54,429 bases of DNA from Mucilaginibacter sp. L294 (GCF_001636615.1 NZ_LGEK01000027.1:1-54429), one strand, 5' to 3'; shown: positions 8,688-17,185, counted from the stretch's first letter. Notes: a model not told the origin generated them from the sequence alone. A program made the numbers and translations.

Positions 8688-9209
8688 TTACCAGCTATAC
8701 GCCTCAGCATTCATCCATTTGCCCTGTACCTTCATTACCTTTTCAATAATATCGCGGGCGCAGCCTTTACCGCCTGCATAAGGCGATACATAGGCGCTAA
8801 TGGCTTTTATTTCTTCGGCGGCATCTGCGGGGCAAACAGGCAGGCCAACCAGTTTCATTACGGCCAGGTCGGGGATATCATCGGCCATGTAAAGAATATT
8901 AGCCGGGTTGATGCTTTTCTCTTCTATGTAGATCTTAAACCTTTCAGATTTAGTGTGCGCACCCAAATAAACATCGTTGATACCTAAACTATTTAAACGG
9001 AATAACGCGCTTTTTGACCTGCTGCCAGATATGGCCGCAACATGATAACCGCACTTAACGGCCAGTTGCAGGGCATAACCATCTTTAATATTAAAGGCAC
9101 GGCTTTGCACGCCGGTTTCGGTCACAAATATCGACCCATCCGTCAGCACACCGTCCACATCAAAAATAAACGTGGTTATATCTTTAAGCTTTGTTAAAAA
9201 GGATTCCAT
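8688..9209 (-). CDS. kdsC: 3-deoxy-D-manno-octulosonate 8-phosphate phosphatase (KdsC-type HAD)
   Basis: 173 residues of HAD subclass IIIA (YrbI type). The nucleophile motif FDVDGVLTDGSIF has Asp17 and Asp19. Motif II is AAISG, and motif IV is MADDIPDLAVM. KdsC removes phosphate from KDO-8-P in lipopolysaccharide inner-core synthesis and works as a tetramer without a cap domain, in line with this length. It sits in a minus-strand cluster with DUF2520 and maf, an order often seen in Bacteroidota. Another sugar-phosphate substrate cannot be excluded. Confidence 0.88.
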   Translation of the reverse strand: MESFLTKLKDITTFIFDVDGVLTDGSIFVTETGVQSRAFNIKDGYALQLAVKCGYHVAAISGSRSKSALFRLNSLGINDVYLGAHTKSERFKIYIEEKSINPANILYMADDIPDLAVMKLVGLPVCPADAAEEIKAISAYVSPYAGGKGCARDIIEKVMKVQGKWMNAEAYSW

Positions 9210-9216
9210 CTGTTTT

Positions 9217-9291
9217 GGGTCATTGTGTCATAGGGTCATTAAGTCATTAGTATTTACTGCTAACTTAAAACTGCCCACTGCAAACTGAAAC
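9217..9291. repeat. GGTCATT-type short direct repeats
   Basis: GGGTCATT, GTGTCAT, GGGTCATT and AAGTCATT follow each other from 9217 to 9249. ACTGC/AACTG units then run to 9291. This is a degenerate tandem repeat in the 81-nt iscX-kdsC gap, with no coding potential. Confidence 0.5.
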
Positions 9292-9533
9292 TATTGATTA
9301 TCTCTCCACTCGTACACCCAGGCAGATTGTATTTGCTCCAGGTGGCCTTCGTTTGATTCTTCGCGCGTGCCCGCAAAATTTGGTAAGCTAAGTACCCATT
9401 CCAAAAGCTCGGTAAAGCGGATGCGGTATATTTTCGATTCGCCAAAATCATCGCCAAACTTTTCGTAAAGGCTCATGGCTATATCTTCGTAATCATTCCA
9501 ATGTATGGGTAGGGCGAATTTATCGTCTGTCAT
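9291..9533 (-). CDS. iscX: IscX-like Fe-S assembly adaptor
   Basis: 80 residues. The acidic, Trp-containing fold of IscX/YfhJ is recognisable in IHWNDYEDIAMSLYEKFGDDF, IRFTELLEWVLSLPNF, and SNEGHLEQIQSAWVYEW, which corresponds to the SNEKILEAI...W region of E. coli IscX. IscX binds IscS and iron and tunes cluster assembly. The gene follows the ferredoxin gene by 33 nt, the same fdx-iscX order as at the end of the E. coli isc operon, although no other isc gene is near. It is slightly longer than E. coli IscX (66 residues). Confidence 0.85.
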   Translation of the reverse strand: MTDDKFALPIHWNDYEDIAMSLYEKFGDDFGESKIYRIRFTELLEWVLSLPNFAGTREESNEGHLEQIQSAWVYEWRDNQ

Positions 9534-9566
9534 TTTCTGGTTGTGAGTAGTATTATCAAATTAGCA

Positions 9567-9899
9567 TTAATGGCCCATAAAGCCGGATTGATCTGGCAGG
9601 GTAACTTCTATATCGCCGTCTATTATAACGCACTGGCAGCCCAGGCGCGATGTGATGCGCGGGTTTACAGCCCTGTCAATAAAGTCCTCTTCCTTGTCAG
9701 ATATCTCCTGGATGTTATCCATCCCTTTGTTCACATAAATATGGCAGGTACTGCAACCGCAAACCCCGCCGCAGTTATGCTGCAGCTCAATGCCATTTTC
9801 CAGGCAAACGTCTAAAACAGATTCCCCTTCGGCAATAGGCAGTTCCACGCTTTCGTGGTCCTTTTCCTCAAAGTTAATCTTTACTTTAAAAATATTCAT
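9567..9899 (-). CDS. fdx: Adrenodoxin-type [2Fe-2S] ferredoxin
   Basis: 110 residues. The cluster ligands follow the C-x5-C-x2-C pattern at Cys43, Cys49 and Cys52 (HNCGGVCGCSTCH), with the fourth at Cys88 (RLGCQC). Extra Cys47 and Cys90 are not expected ligands. The fold and spacing are those of ISC-type Fdx, which supplies electrons for Fe-S cluster assembly. It is followed by iscX and preceded, 19 nt away, by the DUF2520 gene, so the three are probably co-transcribed. Confidence 0.93.
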   Translation of the reverse strand: MNIFKVKINFEEKDHESVELPIAEGESVLDVCLENGIELQHNCGGVCGCSTCHIYVNKGMDNIQEISDKEEDFIDRAVNPRITSRLGCQCVIIDGDIEVTLPDQSGFMGH

Positions 9900-9918
9900 T
9901 TTGGCAAAAGTAACAAAA

Positions 9919-10701
9919 TTACTTATCCCCGTGGCCGGTGTTGTGGTTTTTGATAATATCCTGACTTAACAATGTATATATCTCCTGTAAAGCGGGCTGG
10001 CCGTTAAGCATTTGCAGGTGGGCCTGCATTGTCAAATCGTCGTTACGTACGGCGGGGCCGGGTTGTACATCGGCCGGGCGGTGTTCTTTTATCTTATCGG
10101 CGGTTTCGGCTATCAAAGGGCGCAGCATATCAAAGCTCATACCGCTGCCGGCCAAAAGCTGTTCGCCTATGCTATACAGGTAATTGGTAAAATTACAGGC
10201 AAATACAGCTGCCAAATGCAATACCTTGCGCTGCGTTGAATTTACCCGGTAAACATTATTGCTGATATCCCGTGCAAGGCCTTCCAGTGTTTTGGTGATG
10301 GCTTCATCTGCACCTTCTATGCAAAGCGGTACATCCCTAAAATTCACCTCTTTTGTTTTGCTGAAGGTTTGCAGGGGATAAAAGACACCCGCATTATTTG
10401 TAAAATTAAGCAACTGTTGCAGCTCAACCGCGCCCGAGGTATGCACTATTAATTTATTAAAGGTAGATAAGTACGGGACAAATGCGGCTATCGCGTCATC
10501 CTTTATAGCGAGTATAAACAGATCTGTATCGCCGGTAATATCTTTCGGGTTATCTACGGCCTCGGCGCCAACATGGTAGGCCAGCAAGGCGGCATTGTGC
10601 ATATTACGACTATATACCTGCACAATGCGGTGCCCGGCATTTTTAAATGCTGCCGATAAATGTGTGGCAACGTTGCCCGATCCTATAATAGTTATACGCA
10701 T
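9919..10701 (-). CDS. Rossmann-fold protein with DUF2520 domain
   Basis: 260 residues. The N-terminus is an NAD(P)-binding Rossmann unit (MRITIIGSGNVATHLSAAFK, glycine motif GSGNVA), followed by DLFILAIKDDAI and a helical C-terminal DUF2520 domain (HLAAVFACNFTNYLYSIGE). The layout resembles pyrroline-5-carboxylate or ketopantoate reductases and F420-dependent oxidoreductases, but the substrate is not known. It leads the minus-strand cluster with fdx, iscX, kdsC and maf. A TAAGTTTG promoter element lies 23 nt upstream of the start. Confidence 0.85.
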   Translation of the reverse strand: MRITIIGSGNVATHLSAAFKNAGHRIVQVYSRNMHNAALLAYHVGAEAVDNPKDITGDTDLFILAIKDDAIAAFVPYLSTFNKLIVHTSGAVELQQLLNFTNNAGVFYPLQTFSKTKEVNFRDVPLCIEGADEAITKTLEGLARDISNNVYRVNSTQRKVLHLAAVFACNFTNYLYSIGEQLLAGSGMSFDMLRPLIAETADKIKEHRPADVQPGPAVRNDDLTMQAHLQMLNGQPALQEIYTLLSQDIIKNHNTGHGDK

Positions 10702-10723
10702 AGATGCTTAATACTTTACCGCA

Positions 10724-10731
10724 CAAACTTA
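10724..10731 (-). promoter_or_regulatory. Candidate -7 element (TAAGTTTG)
   Basis: TAAGTTTG on the minus strand fits the Bacteroidota -7 consensus TANNTTTG and lies just upstream of the DUF2520-fdx-iscX cluster. I see no clear TTG -33 element at the right distance. It also overlaps the over-extended frame of the divergent hydrolase, favouring that gene's later start. Confidence 0.4.
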
Positions 10732-10778
10732 AATATTTCTGTTATTTTTATTTTTTAAAATCAATAACCCTAATTGAT

Positions 10779-11705
10779 ATGAAATTTTTGAAGAACCTGC
10801 TTTGGTTTGTTGTGGTGCTTTTAATTTTAGGCGCAGCAGCTGCCTATATTATTTACGACCATTACAATACCGAAACAAAAGAACTCACCTACGAACTCCG
10901 CAAAAACACAAACGGCAGCTACATTGAATTAAGCGGCGGAGTTACCCATTATGAATTGGATGGCCCCGACACCGGGAAAGTAGTAGTGCTGCTGCACGGA
11001 TTCAGCGTACCTTATTACATTTGGAACGGCACTTATGAATACCTTACCGATCATGGCTTCCGTGTGCTGCGCTACGATCAGTTTGGACGTGGATTTTCTG
11101 ACAGGCCCAACGTTGCTTACAATAAAGAAATCTACTTTGATCAATTAAAAGAACTTTTAGAAAAGCTGCACCTTAAACAGCCTGTAAGCCTGGTTGGCGT
11201 ATCGTTTGGCGGTATGCTGGCTACCGATTTTACGGTAGCTAACCCCAGCCTGGTAAATAAGATTGTGCTGATAGACCCCGGTTATCCTGCGGCAGTCCCT
11301 AAAACACCGCAGTTTATTACCGAGTACTATGAAGCAATACATCCCGAAGAGCGTGCACTTGGCCAGATGGAAGATTTTAAGTATCCTGATAAGTACCCTA
11401 ACTGGGTGGAACAATATCGCCCGCAAATGGAATATAAGGGTTTCAGGCATGCCATCGTTTCAACAACGTATCATTATGCAGGCGCATACAACGGGCGCCA
11501 AAGTAATACAGCACTTAACAACTTGCATAAACCGGTATTGCTAGTTTGGGGGAAAGAAGACAAGACTGTACCATTTACCTACAGCGATTCAATACGCAGT
11601 GTACTAAAAACCGAATTTTTGCCGGTAGATGATGCGGCACATCTGCCCTACCTGGAACAGGCTGACATTGTTAACCCCGCTTTGGTAACATTTTTGAGGA
11701 AATAG
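10779..11705 (+). CDS. Membrane-anchored alpha/beta hydrolase
   Basis: The start at 10779 (MKFLKNLLWFVVVLLILGA) opens an N-terminal membrane anchor or uncleaved signal. The frame extends back to 10704, but that would nearly touch the divergent gene and lacks signal character. The protein has 308 residues. The oxyanion-hole HGFSVPYY, the strand LRYDQFGRGFSDRP and the nucleophile elbow GVSFGG are all present. A late Asp (GKEDKTVPF) and His (DAAHLPY) complete the triad. The enzyme is probably an esterase or lipase-like hydrolase with its active domain outside the inner membrane. The substrate is unknown. Confidence 0.88.
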   Translation: MKFLKNLLWFVVVLLILGAAAAYIIYDHYNTETKELTYELRKNTNGSYIELSGGVTHYELDGPDTGKVVVLLHGFSVPYYIWNGTYEYLTDHGFRVLRYDQFGRGFSDRPNVAYNKEIYFDQLKELLEKLHLKQPVSLVGVSFGGMLATDFTVANPSLVNKIVLIDPGYPAAVPKTPQFITEYYEAIHPEERALGQMEDFKYPDKYPNWVEQYRPQMEYKGFRHAIVSTTYHYAGAYNGRQSNTALNNLHKPVLLVWGKEDKTVPFTYSDSIRSVLKTEFLPVDDAAHLPYLEQADIVNPALVTFLRK

Positions 11706-11739
11706 TGTCTTACTATAAACAAACACTAAATCCCTTACT

Positions 11740-12075
11740 ATGGACACTTCATTAATTACTACAAGCACCGGTTTAGACGGTTACAAGGTTGTTAAACACT
11801 TAGGCGTGGTACGCGGTATTACCGTTCGCAGCCGCAGCGTTGTGGGTAACTTTGCAGGTGGCATCCAATCATTATTTGGCGGCAGGCTTTCTGTGTATGT
11901 AGAGCTTTGCGAGAACGCCCGCGAAGAAGCATATCACTTATTGATACAGCACGCGCAGGCTATAGGCGCTAATGCCATTATCGGTATGCGTTATGATGCT
12001 AACGAAGTAATGCAGGGCATTACCGAGGTATTAGCTTATGGTACTGCTGTTGTGGTTGAGAAAGTAGCGGAGTAA
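11740..12075 (+). CDS. YbjQ family protein (UPF0145)
   Basis: 111 residues matching the whole YbjQ domain: LGVVRGITVRSRSV, then the small-residue helix AREEAYHLLIQHAQAIGANAIIGMRYD, then a C-terminal strand (AYGTAVVVE). YbjQ proteins form pentamers and have been proposed to bind metals; no function is established. It starts 34 nt after the hydrolase stop and may be co-transcribed. A repeat element follows. Confidence 0.9.
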   Translation: MDTSLITTSTGLDGYKVVKHLGVVRGITVRSRSVVGNFAGGIQSLFGGRLSVYVELCENAREEAYHLLIQHAQAIGANAIIGMRYDANEVMQGITEVLAYGTAVVVEKVAE

Positions 12076-12120
12076 TAGTTTATCTGAAGAATAATCCGTT
12101 GAATATTATTTAACCCATTT

Positions 12121-12213
12121 GTCATCCTGAGCGAGAGCGAAGGATCTATTAGCGAACTTTGCATATCGAAATTACAAGTCGGCGAATAGATGCTTCACTA
12201 CGTTCAGCATGAC
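12121..12213. repeat. GTCATCCTGAGCG repeat, copy 1
   Basis: Begins GTCATCCTGAGCG...GCGAAGGATCT and ends in the imperfect inverse AGATGCTTCACTACGTTCAG then CATGAC. Related copies lie at 23830-23922 and 49405-49495, and a shorter relative at 23305-23366. Each is immediately downstream of a gene. Confidence 0.75.
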
Positions 12214-12267
12214 AGGTTGGTTTATTTACTTTGCACGAAACCCTCTTCCACCCCTAAAATAAACTGC

Positions 12268-12275
12268 TATCTTTG
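12268..12275 (+). promoter_or_regulatory. Candidate -7 element (TATCTTTG) of the M20 gene
   Basis: TATCTTTG matches TANNTTTG exactly and lies 19 nt upstream of the M20 start codon. No TTG sits at the expected -33 distance. Confidence 0.45.
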
Positions 12276-12294
12276 CTTCAAATTATAGCATCCT

Positions 12295-13665
12295 ATGCAA
12301 GTAATAAAGCAATATATAGAAGATAACAAGCAACGTTTGCTTGACGAATTATTTGAACTGCTGCGTTTCCCGTCTGTTAGCGCCGACCCAAAATACGCGC
12401 CTGACGTTTTAAACGCTGCCGACTACGTAGCCAAAAAATTAACTGATGCCGGTGCCGATAACGTAGAAGTTTGCAAAACCGCAGGCTACCCTATTGTTTA
12501 CGGCGAAAAGATCATTGAAGCTTCCCTGCCAACTGTGTTGGTTTACGGCCACTACGATGTGCAACCACCAGACCCATTAGAGCTTTGGAAAACCCCGCCT
12601 TTTGAGCCAACCGTACGCGATGGCAAGATATATGCCCGTGGCGCTTGCGATGATAAAGGCCAGTTTTACATGCACGTAAAAGCTTTTGAGCTGATGATGC
12701 AAACCAATACCCTGCCATGCAATATCAAATTTATGATAGAGGGCGAGGAAGAAGTAGGCTCAAACAACCTGGGTATTTTTGTAAAAGCCAATAAAGAACG
12801 CCTTAAAGCCGATGTGGTATTGATCTCAGATACCTCGATGATCAGCATGGAGCACCCATCGCTGGAAACCGGCTTGCGTGGCCTGTCATACCTGGAAGTT
12901 GAAGTTACCGGCCCTAACCGCGACCTGCACTCGGGTGTTTATGGCGGCGCTGTGGCTAACCCGGCAACCATTTTAGCTAAGATGATAGCATCCCTGCATG
13001 ATGATGATAACCATATCACCATACCGGGCTTTTATAATGATGTTACCGAATTAACCGCTGCCGAACGTGCTGAATTAAACGCGGCACCTTATAATGAGGA
13101 AGAATACAAAAAAGACCTGGACATAGCCGAAACCTGGGGTGAAAAAGGTTACACCACCTTTGAACGTACCGGTACCCGCCCAACCCTTGAGGTGAACGGC
13201 ATTTGGGGCGGTTACATTGGCGAAGGCGCTAAAACCGTATTGCCATCAAAAGCAAACGCTAAAATTTCGATGCGTTTGGTGCCAAACCAAACATCAGCGA
13301 AAATAACCCAGCTGTTTACAGATCATTTCCTGAAGATAGCGCCGCCTTATGTTAAAGTAAAAGTCACCCCGCACCATGGCGGCGAACCGGTTGTTACCCC
13401 AACCGACAGCGTTGCTTACCGCGCGGCACAAAAAGCTATTGCCGAAGCATTCGGCAAGCAGCCTATCCCAACCCGTGGTGGCGGTAGTATCCCAATCGTA
13501 GCCTTATTTGAGGCTGAACTTGGCTTAAAAACTGTACTTATGGGTTTCGGCCTTGATAGTGATGCACTACACTCACCTAACGAGAAATACGATATTTTCA
13601 ACTACTACAAGGGGATTGAAACCATCCCATTGTTCCACAAGTATTTTGCGGAATTGAGCCGTTAA
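12295..13665 (+). CDS. M20 family dipeptidase (CNDP-like)
   Basis: 456 residues of the carnosinase-like M20 branch. Metal-site motifs in order: VYGHYDVQPPDP (His and catalytic Asp), GACDDKGQF (bridging Asp), EGEEEVGSNN (general base and ligand Glu), then an SDTSM ligand Asp, and a late HSPNEKYD with the final His. The lid domain has the RDLHSGVYGG dimerisation segment. It is a cytosolic di-zinc dipeptidase with no signal peptide. It converges on the next gene with a shared TTAA stop. Given a dipeptide epimerase 4 kb away, a role in peptide or muropeptide salvage is possible. Confidence 0.93.
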   Translation: MQVIKQYIEDNKQRLLDELFELLRFPSVSADPKYAPDVLNAADYVAKKLTDAGADNVEVCKTAGYPIVYGEKIIEASLPTVLVYGHYDVQPPDPLELWKTPPFEPTVRDGKIYARGACDDKGQFYMHVKAFELMMQTNTLPCNIKFMIEGEEEVGSNNLGIFVKANKERLKADVVLISDTSMISMEHPSLETGLRGLSYLEVEVTGPNRDLHSGVYGGAVANPATILAKMIASLHDDDNHITIPGFYNDVTELTAAERAELNAAPYNEEEYKKDLDIAETWGEKGYTTFERTGTRPTLEVNGIWGGYIGEGAKTVLPSKANAKISMRLVPNQTSAKITQLFTDHFLKIAPPYVKVKVTPHHGGEPVVTPTDSVAYRAAQKAIAEAFGKQPIPTRGGGSIPIVALFEAELGLKTVLMGFGLDSDALHSPNEKYDIFNYYKGIETIPLFHKYFAELSR

Positions 13666-14279
13666 ACGCCCTCCAGCCCGTATTGCTTTAAAACATCAGC
13701 AGGCACGCCCTCCCATTTTGTGGGGGCGTTGCCTTTATAACCCAGGTCTTCAATCCCCATCTTGCTGGTAAAAAAGCCTATAGCCGTCAGCTCGCGCATT
13801 TTGTTAAAAAATGTTACCCCTGCTACCATATCCGGTGTTGCCTGCATTGGGTAAGCAATGGCCCCTAATATTTCTAACTGCTGTTGTGGGGTACAGCTTT
13901 TAAACTCATTGTTATACTTGTTAAGGCACTTTACATCCAGCCAGCGTAAACCACCCCGCATGGGCAGGGCGTGTTCGGGCTCGTCTTTTACAATAAACTC
14001 AATAAAATCGGGCACTTTGGCATCTGAGGCGCTGCCGCTATGCTCGTCTTTGGGTATGATAAGGTCTGCAAGAATGGTAATGGTTGCCATCTCGTGGGCA
14101 TCAAAGAACTTTTCGGCAAGCAGCTTCTTCTCCCTTTCAACCTCATACTTTTGCCTGCCGATTTCATCTAAAACAAGCCCGTCTGCTGTCTTTTTATCAG
14201 CAGCTGGTTTACAGGAGTCGAGCAGTAACGTTGCAGAAACTGTTAGCCCCATGGCCTTTAAACTATCTCTTCTATTCAT
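13662..14279 (-). CDS. Gluconate 2-dehydrogenase subunit 3-like protein
   Basis: 205 residues. The N-terminus has a twin-arginine signature (NRRDSLKAMG) and a possible lipobox ending at Cys23 (LLLDSC). The rest fits the gluconate-2-dehydrogenase subunit 3 family (ATITILADLIIPKDEHSGSA; FFNKMRELTAIGFFTSKMG). Such small subunits act as Tat-guided carriers that bring a signal-less GMC flavoprotein across the inner membrane. It follows the GMC gene by 4 nt in the same operon. The Tat signal departs from consensus (Ser for Phe), so export is likely but not certain. Confidence 0.88.
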   Translation of the reverse strand: MNRRDSLKAMGLTVSATLLLDSCKPAADKKTADGLVLDEIGRQKYEVEREKKLLAEKFFDAHEMATITILADLIIPKDEHSGSASDAKVPDFIEFIVKDEPEHALPMRGGLRWLDVKCLNKYNNEFKSCTPQQQLEILGAIAYPMQATPDMVAGVTFFNKMRELTAIGFFTSKMGIEDLGYKGNAPTKWEGVPADVLKQYGLEGV

Positions 14280-14283
14280 CGGG

Positions 14284-16041
14284 TTAAATGTTTTGTCTTT
14301 TCTTTTGATTTAAAATAAACTCGGCTGTGCGCATGCTTAAAGCCAGGATAGTCCAGGTAGGGTTTTTTTCTGATTGTTGCACAAATACAGATCCATCTAC
14401 CACAAAAAGGTTGCGGCAATCATGTGCCTGCCCCCATTTATTTAATGATGATTTCTGGGCATTGTCGCCCATGCGTACCGTACCAACTTCATGAATACCT
14501 TTTCCCGGCTTATCCAAACCATAATTATTTTCGGGCCCGGCGGGTTGTACCAATGGTATACCGCCCATGGCCTTAATACTTTCCTGTATGGTTTGCTGCA
14601 TGTGCTTAGCCTGTTTAATCTCTTCAGGCCCCCACTTATAATTAAACCGAAGTACCGGGATTCCATACTTATCAACTACGCTGTTATCTATCTCACAATA
14701 ATTATCTTCTTTGGCAATATCAGTACCGTGGCAGCCAATAGCGGCCAGTGTGCCGTAAAACCTGCGGTAATCATCTTTAAGCCCTTTACCAAAACCGCCA
14801 CCCGGTTTCATCTTGCCATCCTTACCGGGCAGGTAGCCATTAAGATAAGGTACCAGTGAACCTTCAAAACCAAGGTAACCGCCATAACCGGGCATCATCA
14901 TCCCGCCAAATAACTCTAAATGGTAACCACGGACAAAATCAAGCTTTTTATGGTCGCCCCACCAGGGGGCGTAAATATGCAGGCTGCCAACACCATCTTC
15001 ATTAAATCGCTTCCTGTCCAACAGTTGTGGCAGTATGGCAGCGCCGCCGGTTTGGGTACTGTCATGCAGGTATTTGCCAACCACATTACTGCTATTTGCC
15101 AGGCCATTGGGGTGTTGCGATGATTTTGAGTTTAACAGGATTCGCGCAGACTCGCAGGTGCCGGCTGCCAGGATCACCGTTTTTGCTTTTACAGCATACT
15201 CCTGCATATCATCTTTATTTACATATGATACGCCGTTGGCCAACCCATCGCTGCCTGTAAGTATCTCGCGTACTATGGCATTGGTTATTACCTTTAAGTT
15301 ACCCGTTTTTATTGCCGGGATAACCAAACATGATGATGACGAGAAATCGCCATAAATTTTGCAGGAACGGTTACATTGCCCGCAAAAAAAGCATGCACCA
15401 CGTTCATTATTCCCCGGCAGCTTTTCGGTTAATATCGATCCACGGCCGGCAATTACTTTTATACCTAAACCCGTTACTGCTTTTTTAATAAACAATTCGT
15501 TTAACCTTGGTTTGGGCGGAGGCAGGAATATCCCATCGGGGTCATTCTCCATACCTTCCATAGAACCGTAAACCCCTATCAGGCGATCAACCTTGTCATA
15601 GTAAGGCTTAATATCTTCATAAGTTATAGGCCAGTCGTCGCCCACACCATAGCTGCTGCGTGCTTTAAAATCTTTCGGACCCATCCGCAGGGATATGCGC
15701 CCCCAGTGGTTGGTACGCCCGCCCAGCATTTTAGCCCTGAACCATTTAAAATCAGTACCATTTTTTTGAGTATAGGGTTCCCCTTCAATATCCCAGCCGC
15801 CATATGCCGCATCAAAATCGCCCATGGGGCGGGTAGCATTGCCCCCGCGCCTTGCGGATTCATACGGCCACTTAAGCTGCAGTGAGTCTTTTGCCGGGTC
15901 AAAAAATGGCCCGGCCTCCAGCATTAAAACTTTTACGCCTGCGTTGGCAAGCACATAGCCGGCCATGCCCCCGCCTGCCCCCGAGCCGATGATGACCACA
16001 TCATACACCTCTGCTGATCTTTTAATTTGAATATCTGTCAT
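14284..16041 (-). CDS. GMC family FAD-dependent oxidoreductase
   Basis: 585 residues. The FAD dinucleotide motif is GSGAGGG (19-25), the GMC signature is LGGRTNHWGRIS, and the C-terminus has the conserved GTVRMG and NPTWTILALS segments carrying the active-site residues. An internal Cys cluster (CFFCGQCNRSCKIYG) resembles the Fe-S-binding Cys region of bacterial FAD-dependent glucose or glucoside 3-dehydrogenases. It has no signal peptide, so it probably leaves the cell bound to the Tat-bearing partner encoded 4 nt downstream. The likely activity is oxidation of a sugar or sugar-alcohol hydroxyl, passing electrons to a cytochrome or quinone. The exact substrate is unknown. Confidence 0.92.
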   Translation of the reverse strand: MTDIQIKRSAEVYDVVIIGSGAGGGMAGYVLANAGVKVLMLEAGPFFDPAKDSLQLKWPYESARRGGNATRPMGDFDAAYGGWDIEGEPYTQKNGTDFKWFRAKMLGGRTNHWGRISLRMGPKDFKARSSYGVGDDWPITYEDIKPYYDKVDRLIGVYGSMEGMENDPDGIFLPPPKPRLNELFIKKAVTGLGIKVIAGRGSILTEKLPGNNERGACFFCGQCNRSCKIYGDFSSSSCLVIPAIKTGNLKVITNAIVREILTGSDGLANGVSYVNKDDMQEYAVKAKTVILAAGTCESARILLNSKSSQHPNGLANSSNVVGKYLHDSTQTGGAAILPQLLDRKRFNEDGVGSLHIYAPWWGDHKKLDFVRGYHLELFGGMMMPGYGGYLGFEGSLVPYLNGYLPGKDGKMKPGGGFGKGLKDDYRRFYGTLAAIGCHGTDIAKEDNYCEIDNSVVDKYGIPVLRFNYKWGPEEIKQAKHMQQTIQESIKAMGGIPLVQPAGPENNYGLDKPGKGIHEVGTVRMGDNAQKSSLNKWGQAHDCRNLFVVDGSVFVQQSEKNPTWTILALSMRTAEFILNQKKRQNI

Positions 16042-16053
16042 GATACGATCCGG

Positions 16054-17049
16054 CTATGCTGATTTACCTACTTTTTCAACCAGTTTTTTTGTTGCAAGCA
16101 CACCTGCATCATCATCAAGGTAGGGGCTGTTGGGTGCGTACATTTTAAACAGTCCGCCTTCATACTCTATACTCACCCACCCGTTGAAGCCCGATTTTTT
16201 TATAATGCCGAACATTTTTTCAAAATCTGTTTCAGTGTCGTTTCCATCCGCATCAAATTGATGGGTTTTGGCATGCACGCCTTTGGCGTATGGCATCAGT
16301 TCTGCAATACCTTTGTACCTGTCATACTCTTCCAGGCATTTGGTTTTCATATAAGCCTCAATGGTTTTTGCCTCGGGCTGGGTACGGTTTATACAAAAGT
16401 TACCAAAATCGGCCAGGGTGCCACAATGTTTGCTGTTCACGCTTTTCATAACACCGGCCAGCCATGCACCGTTGCATGATATGCCTACGTGGTTCTCTAC
16501 TATCACATCTACTTTTCTTGAACTTCCGTACTCCAACAGTTTACGCAGGCTGTCTTCTGCTGCTTTAGCAACATCTTCCGGCTTTCCCTCGCCCTCTACG
16601 TTCACCCTTATCATGGGGCAGCCCAGGTACGCGGCAGCATCAATCCATTTGTAATGGTTTTCAATTGCTTTTGTTCTTTCCGCGGTATCCAGCTCGCCTA
16701 AAACACCTTCACCATCAACCATAATGCGCAGGTTATAACAGCCATTATCCGCCGATCGCTTTTTCAATTCGCCCAAAAACTGCATGTCCTTAGCCTTATC
16801 AGCAAAAAACATCGAACAATAATCAAGGCCGGTTATGCCGAAATCCTTTTTAGTTTTTGCGGGGAAGTCAAGCGGGTCGAGTTTCTTTGTCCAAAACTGA
16901 CTGGCTAATGAAAACTGCGATAGTGCCAGTTTAATGGGCATGTCTTTAGTGCCTGCTGCAAATAAATAATCAGGAATAACTGCCGCTAAACCAATGCCTG
17001 CAGCGCCCATCGCCGCAGTTGAAAGAAAGGATCTTCTGTTAAGTGTCAT
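16054..17049 (-). CDS. Tat-exported sugar isomerase/epimerase-like TIM barrel
   Basis: 331 residues. A good Tat signal (NRRSFLSTAAMGAAGIGLAA) precedes a xylose-isomerase-like TIM barrel (AP_endonuc_2 family). Barrel strands carry candidate metal ligands: VIVENHVG, GTLADFGNF, HAKTHQFD, and WVSIEYEG with a late Glu. Cytosolic relatives epimerise or isomerise keto-sugars; here export places the enzyme with the GMC system outside the inner membrane. It is the first gene of the operon, 12 nt before GMC. An activity on the 3-keto-sugar made by the GMC enzyme would fit, but that is inference. Confidence 0.87.
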   Translation of the reverse strand: MTLNRRSFLSTAAMGAAGIGLAAVIPDYLFAAGTKDMPIKLALSQFSLASQFWTKKLDPLDFPAKTKKDFGITGLDYCSMFFADKAKDMQFLGELKKRSADNGCYNLRIMVDGEGVLGELDTAERTKAIENHYKWIDAAAYLGCPMIRVNVEGEGKPEDVAKAAEDSLRKLLEYGSSRKVDVIVENHVGISCNGAWLAGVMKSVNSKHCGTLADFGNFCINRTQPEAKTIEAYMKTKCLEEYDRYKGIAELMPYAKGVHAKTHQFDADGNDTETDFEKMFGIIKKSGFNGWVSIEYEGGLFKMYAPNSPYLDDDAGVLATKKLVEKVGKSA

Positions 17050-17069
17050 GAGGTTTATTGATTGAGGTT

Positions 17070-17087
17070 TTCTATTTGGTAAAATTT
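17070..17087. promoter_or_regulatory. Second partial operator-like site
   Basis: TTCTATTTGGTAAAATTT repeats, in inverted orientation, the TTCTATTTGGTGAAATTT read on the minus strand across 17122-17139. It lies next to the start of the TIM-barrel operon, where a bound repressor could block transcription. Confidence 0.5.
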
Positions 17088-17107
17088 ACACAATAAAGAT
17101 ATGAGTT

Positions 17108-17142
17108 AAATTCTATTTTGCAAATTTCACCAAATAGAATTT
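17108..17142. promoter_or_regulatory. Palindromic operator between regulator and oxidoreductase operon
   Basis: Perfect 11-nt arms AAATTCTATTT (17108-17118) and AAATAGAATTT (17132-17142), with 13 nt between, so 24 nt from arm start to arm start. It lies in the 136-nt divergent promoter region, directly upstream of the regulator's -7 element, so it could control both directions. Assignment to the Nudix-type regulator rests on position. Confidence 0.68.
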
Positions 17143-17150
17143 TTATTCCT

Positions 17151-17158
17151 TATTTTTG
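17151..17158 (+). promoter_or_regulatory. -7 element (TATTTTTG) of the Nudix-type regulator
   Basis: Exact TANNTTTG match 28 nt upstream of the regulator's ATG. The operator at 17108-17142 covers the place where the -33 element would be, pointing to autoregulation. Confidence 0.5.
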
Positions 17159-17185
17159 AGAGGATTTGATGTACTTTAATAAAAA

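Noticed and set aside
13858..14313. 151-residue frame opposite the subunit-3-like gene
   Set aside because: Shadow frame with Ser/Leu-rich low-information sequence.
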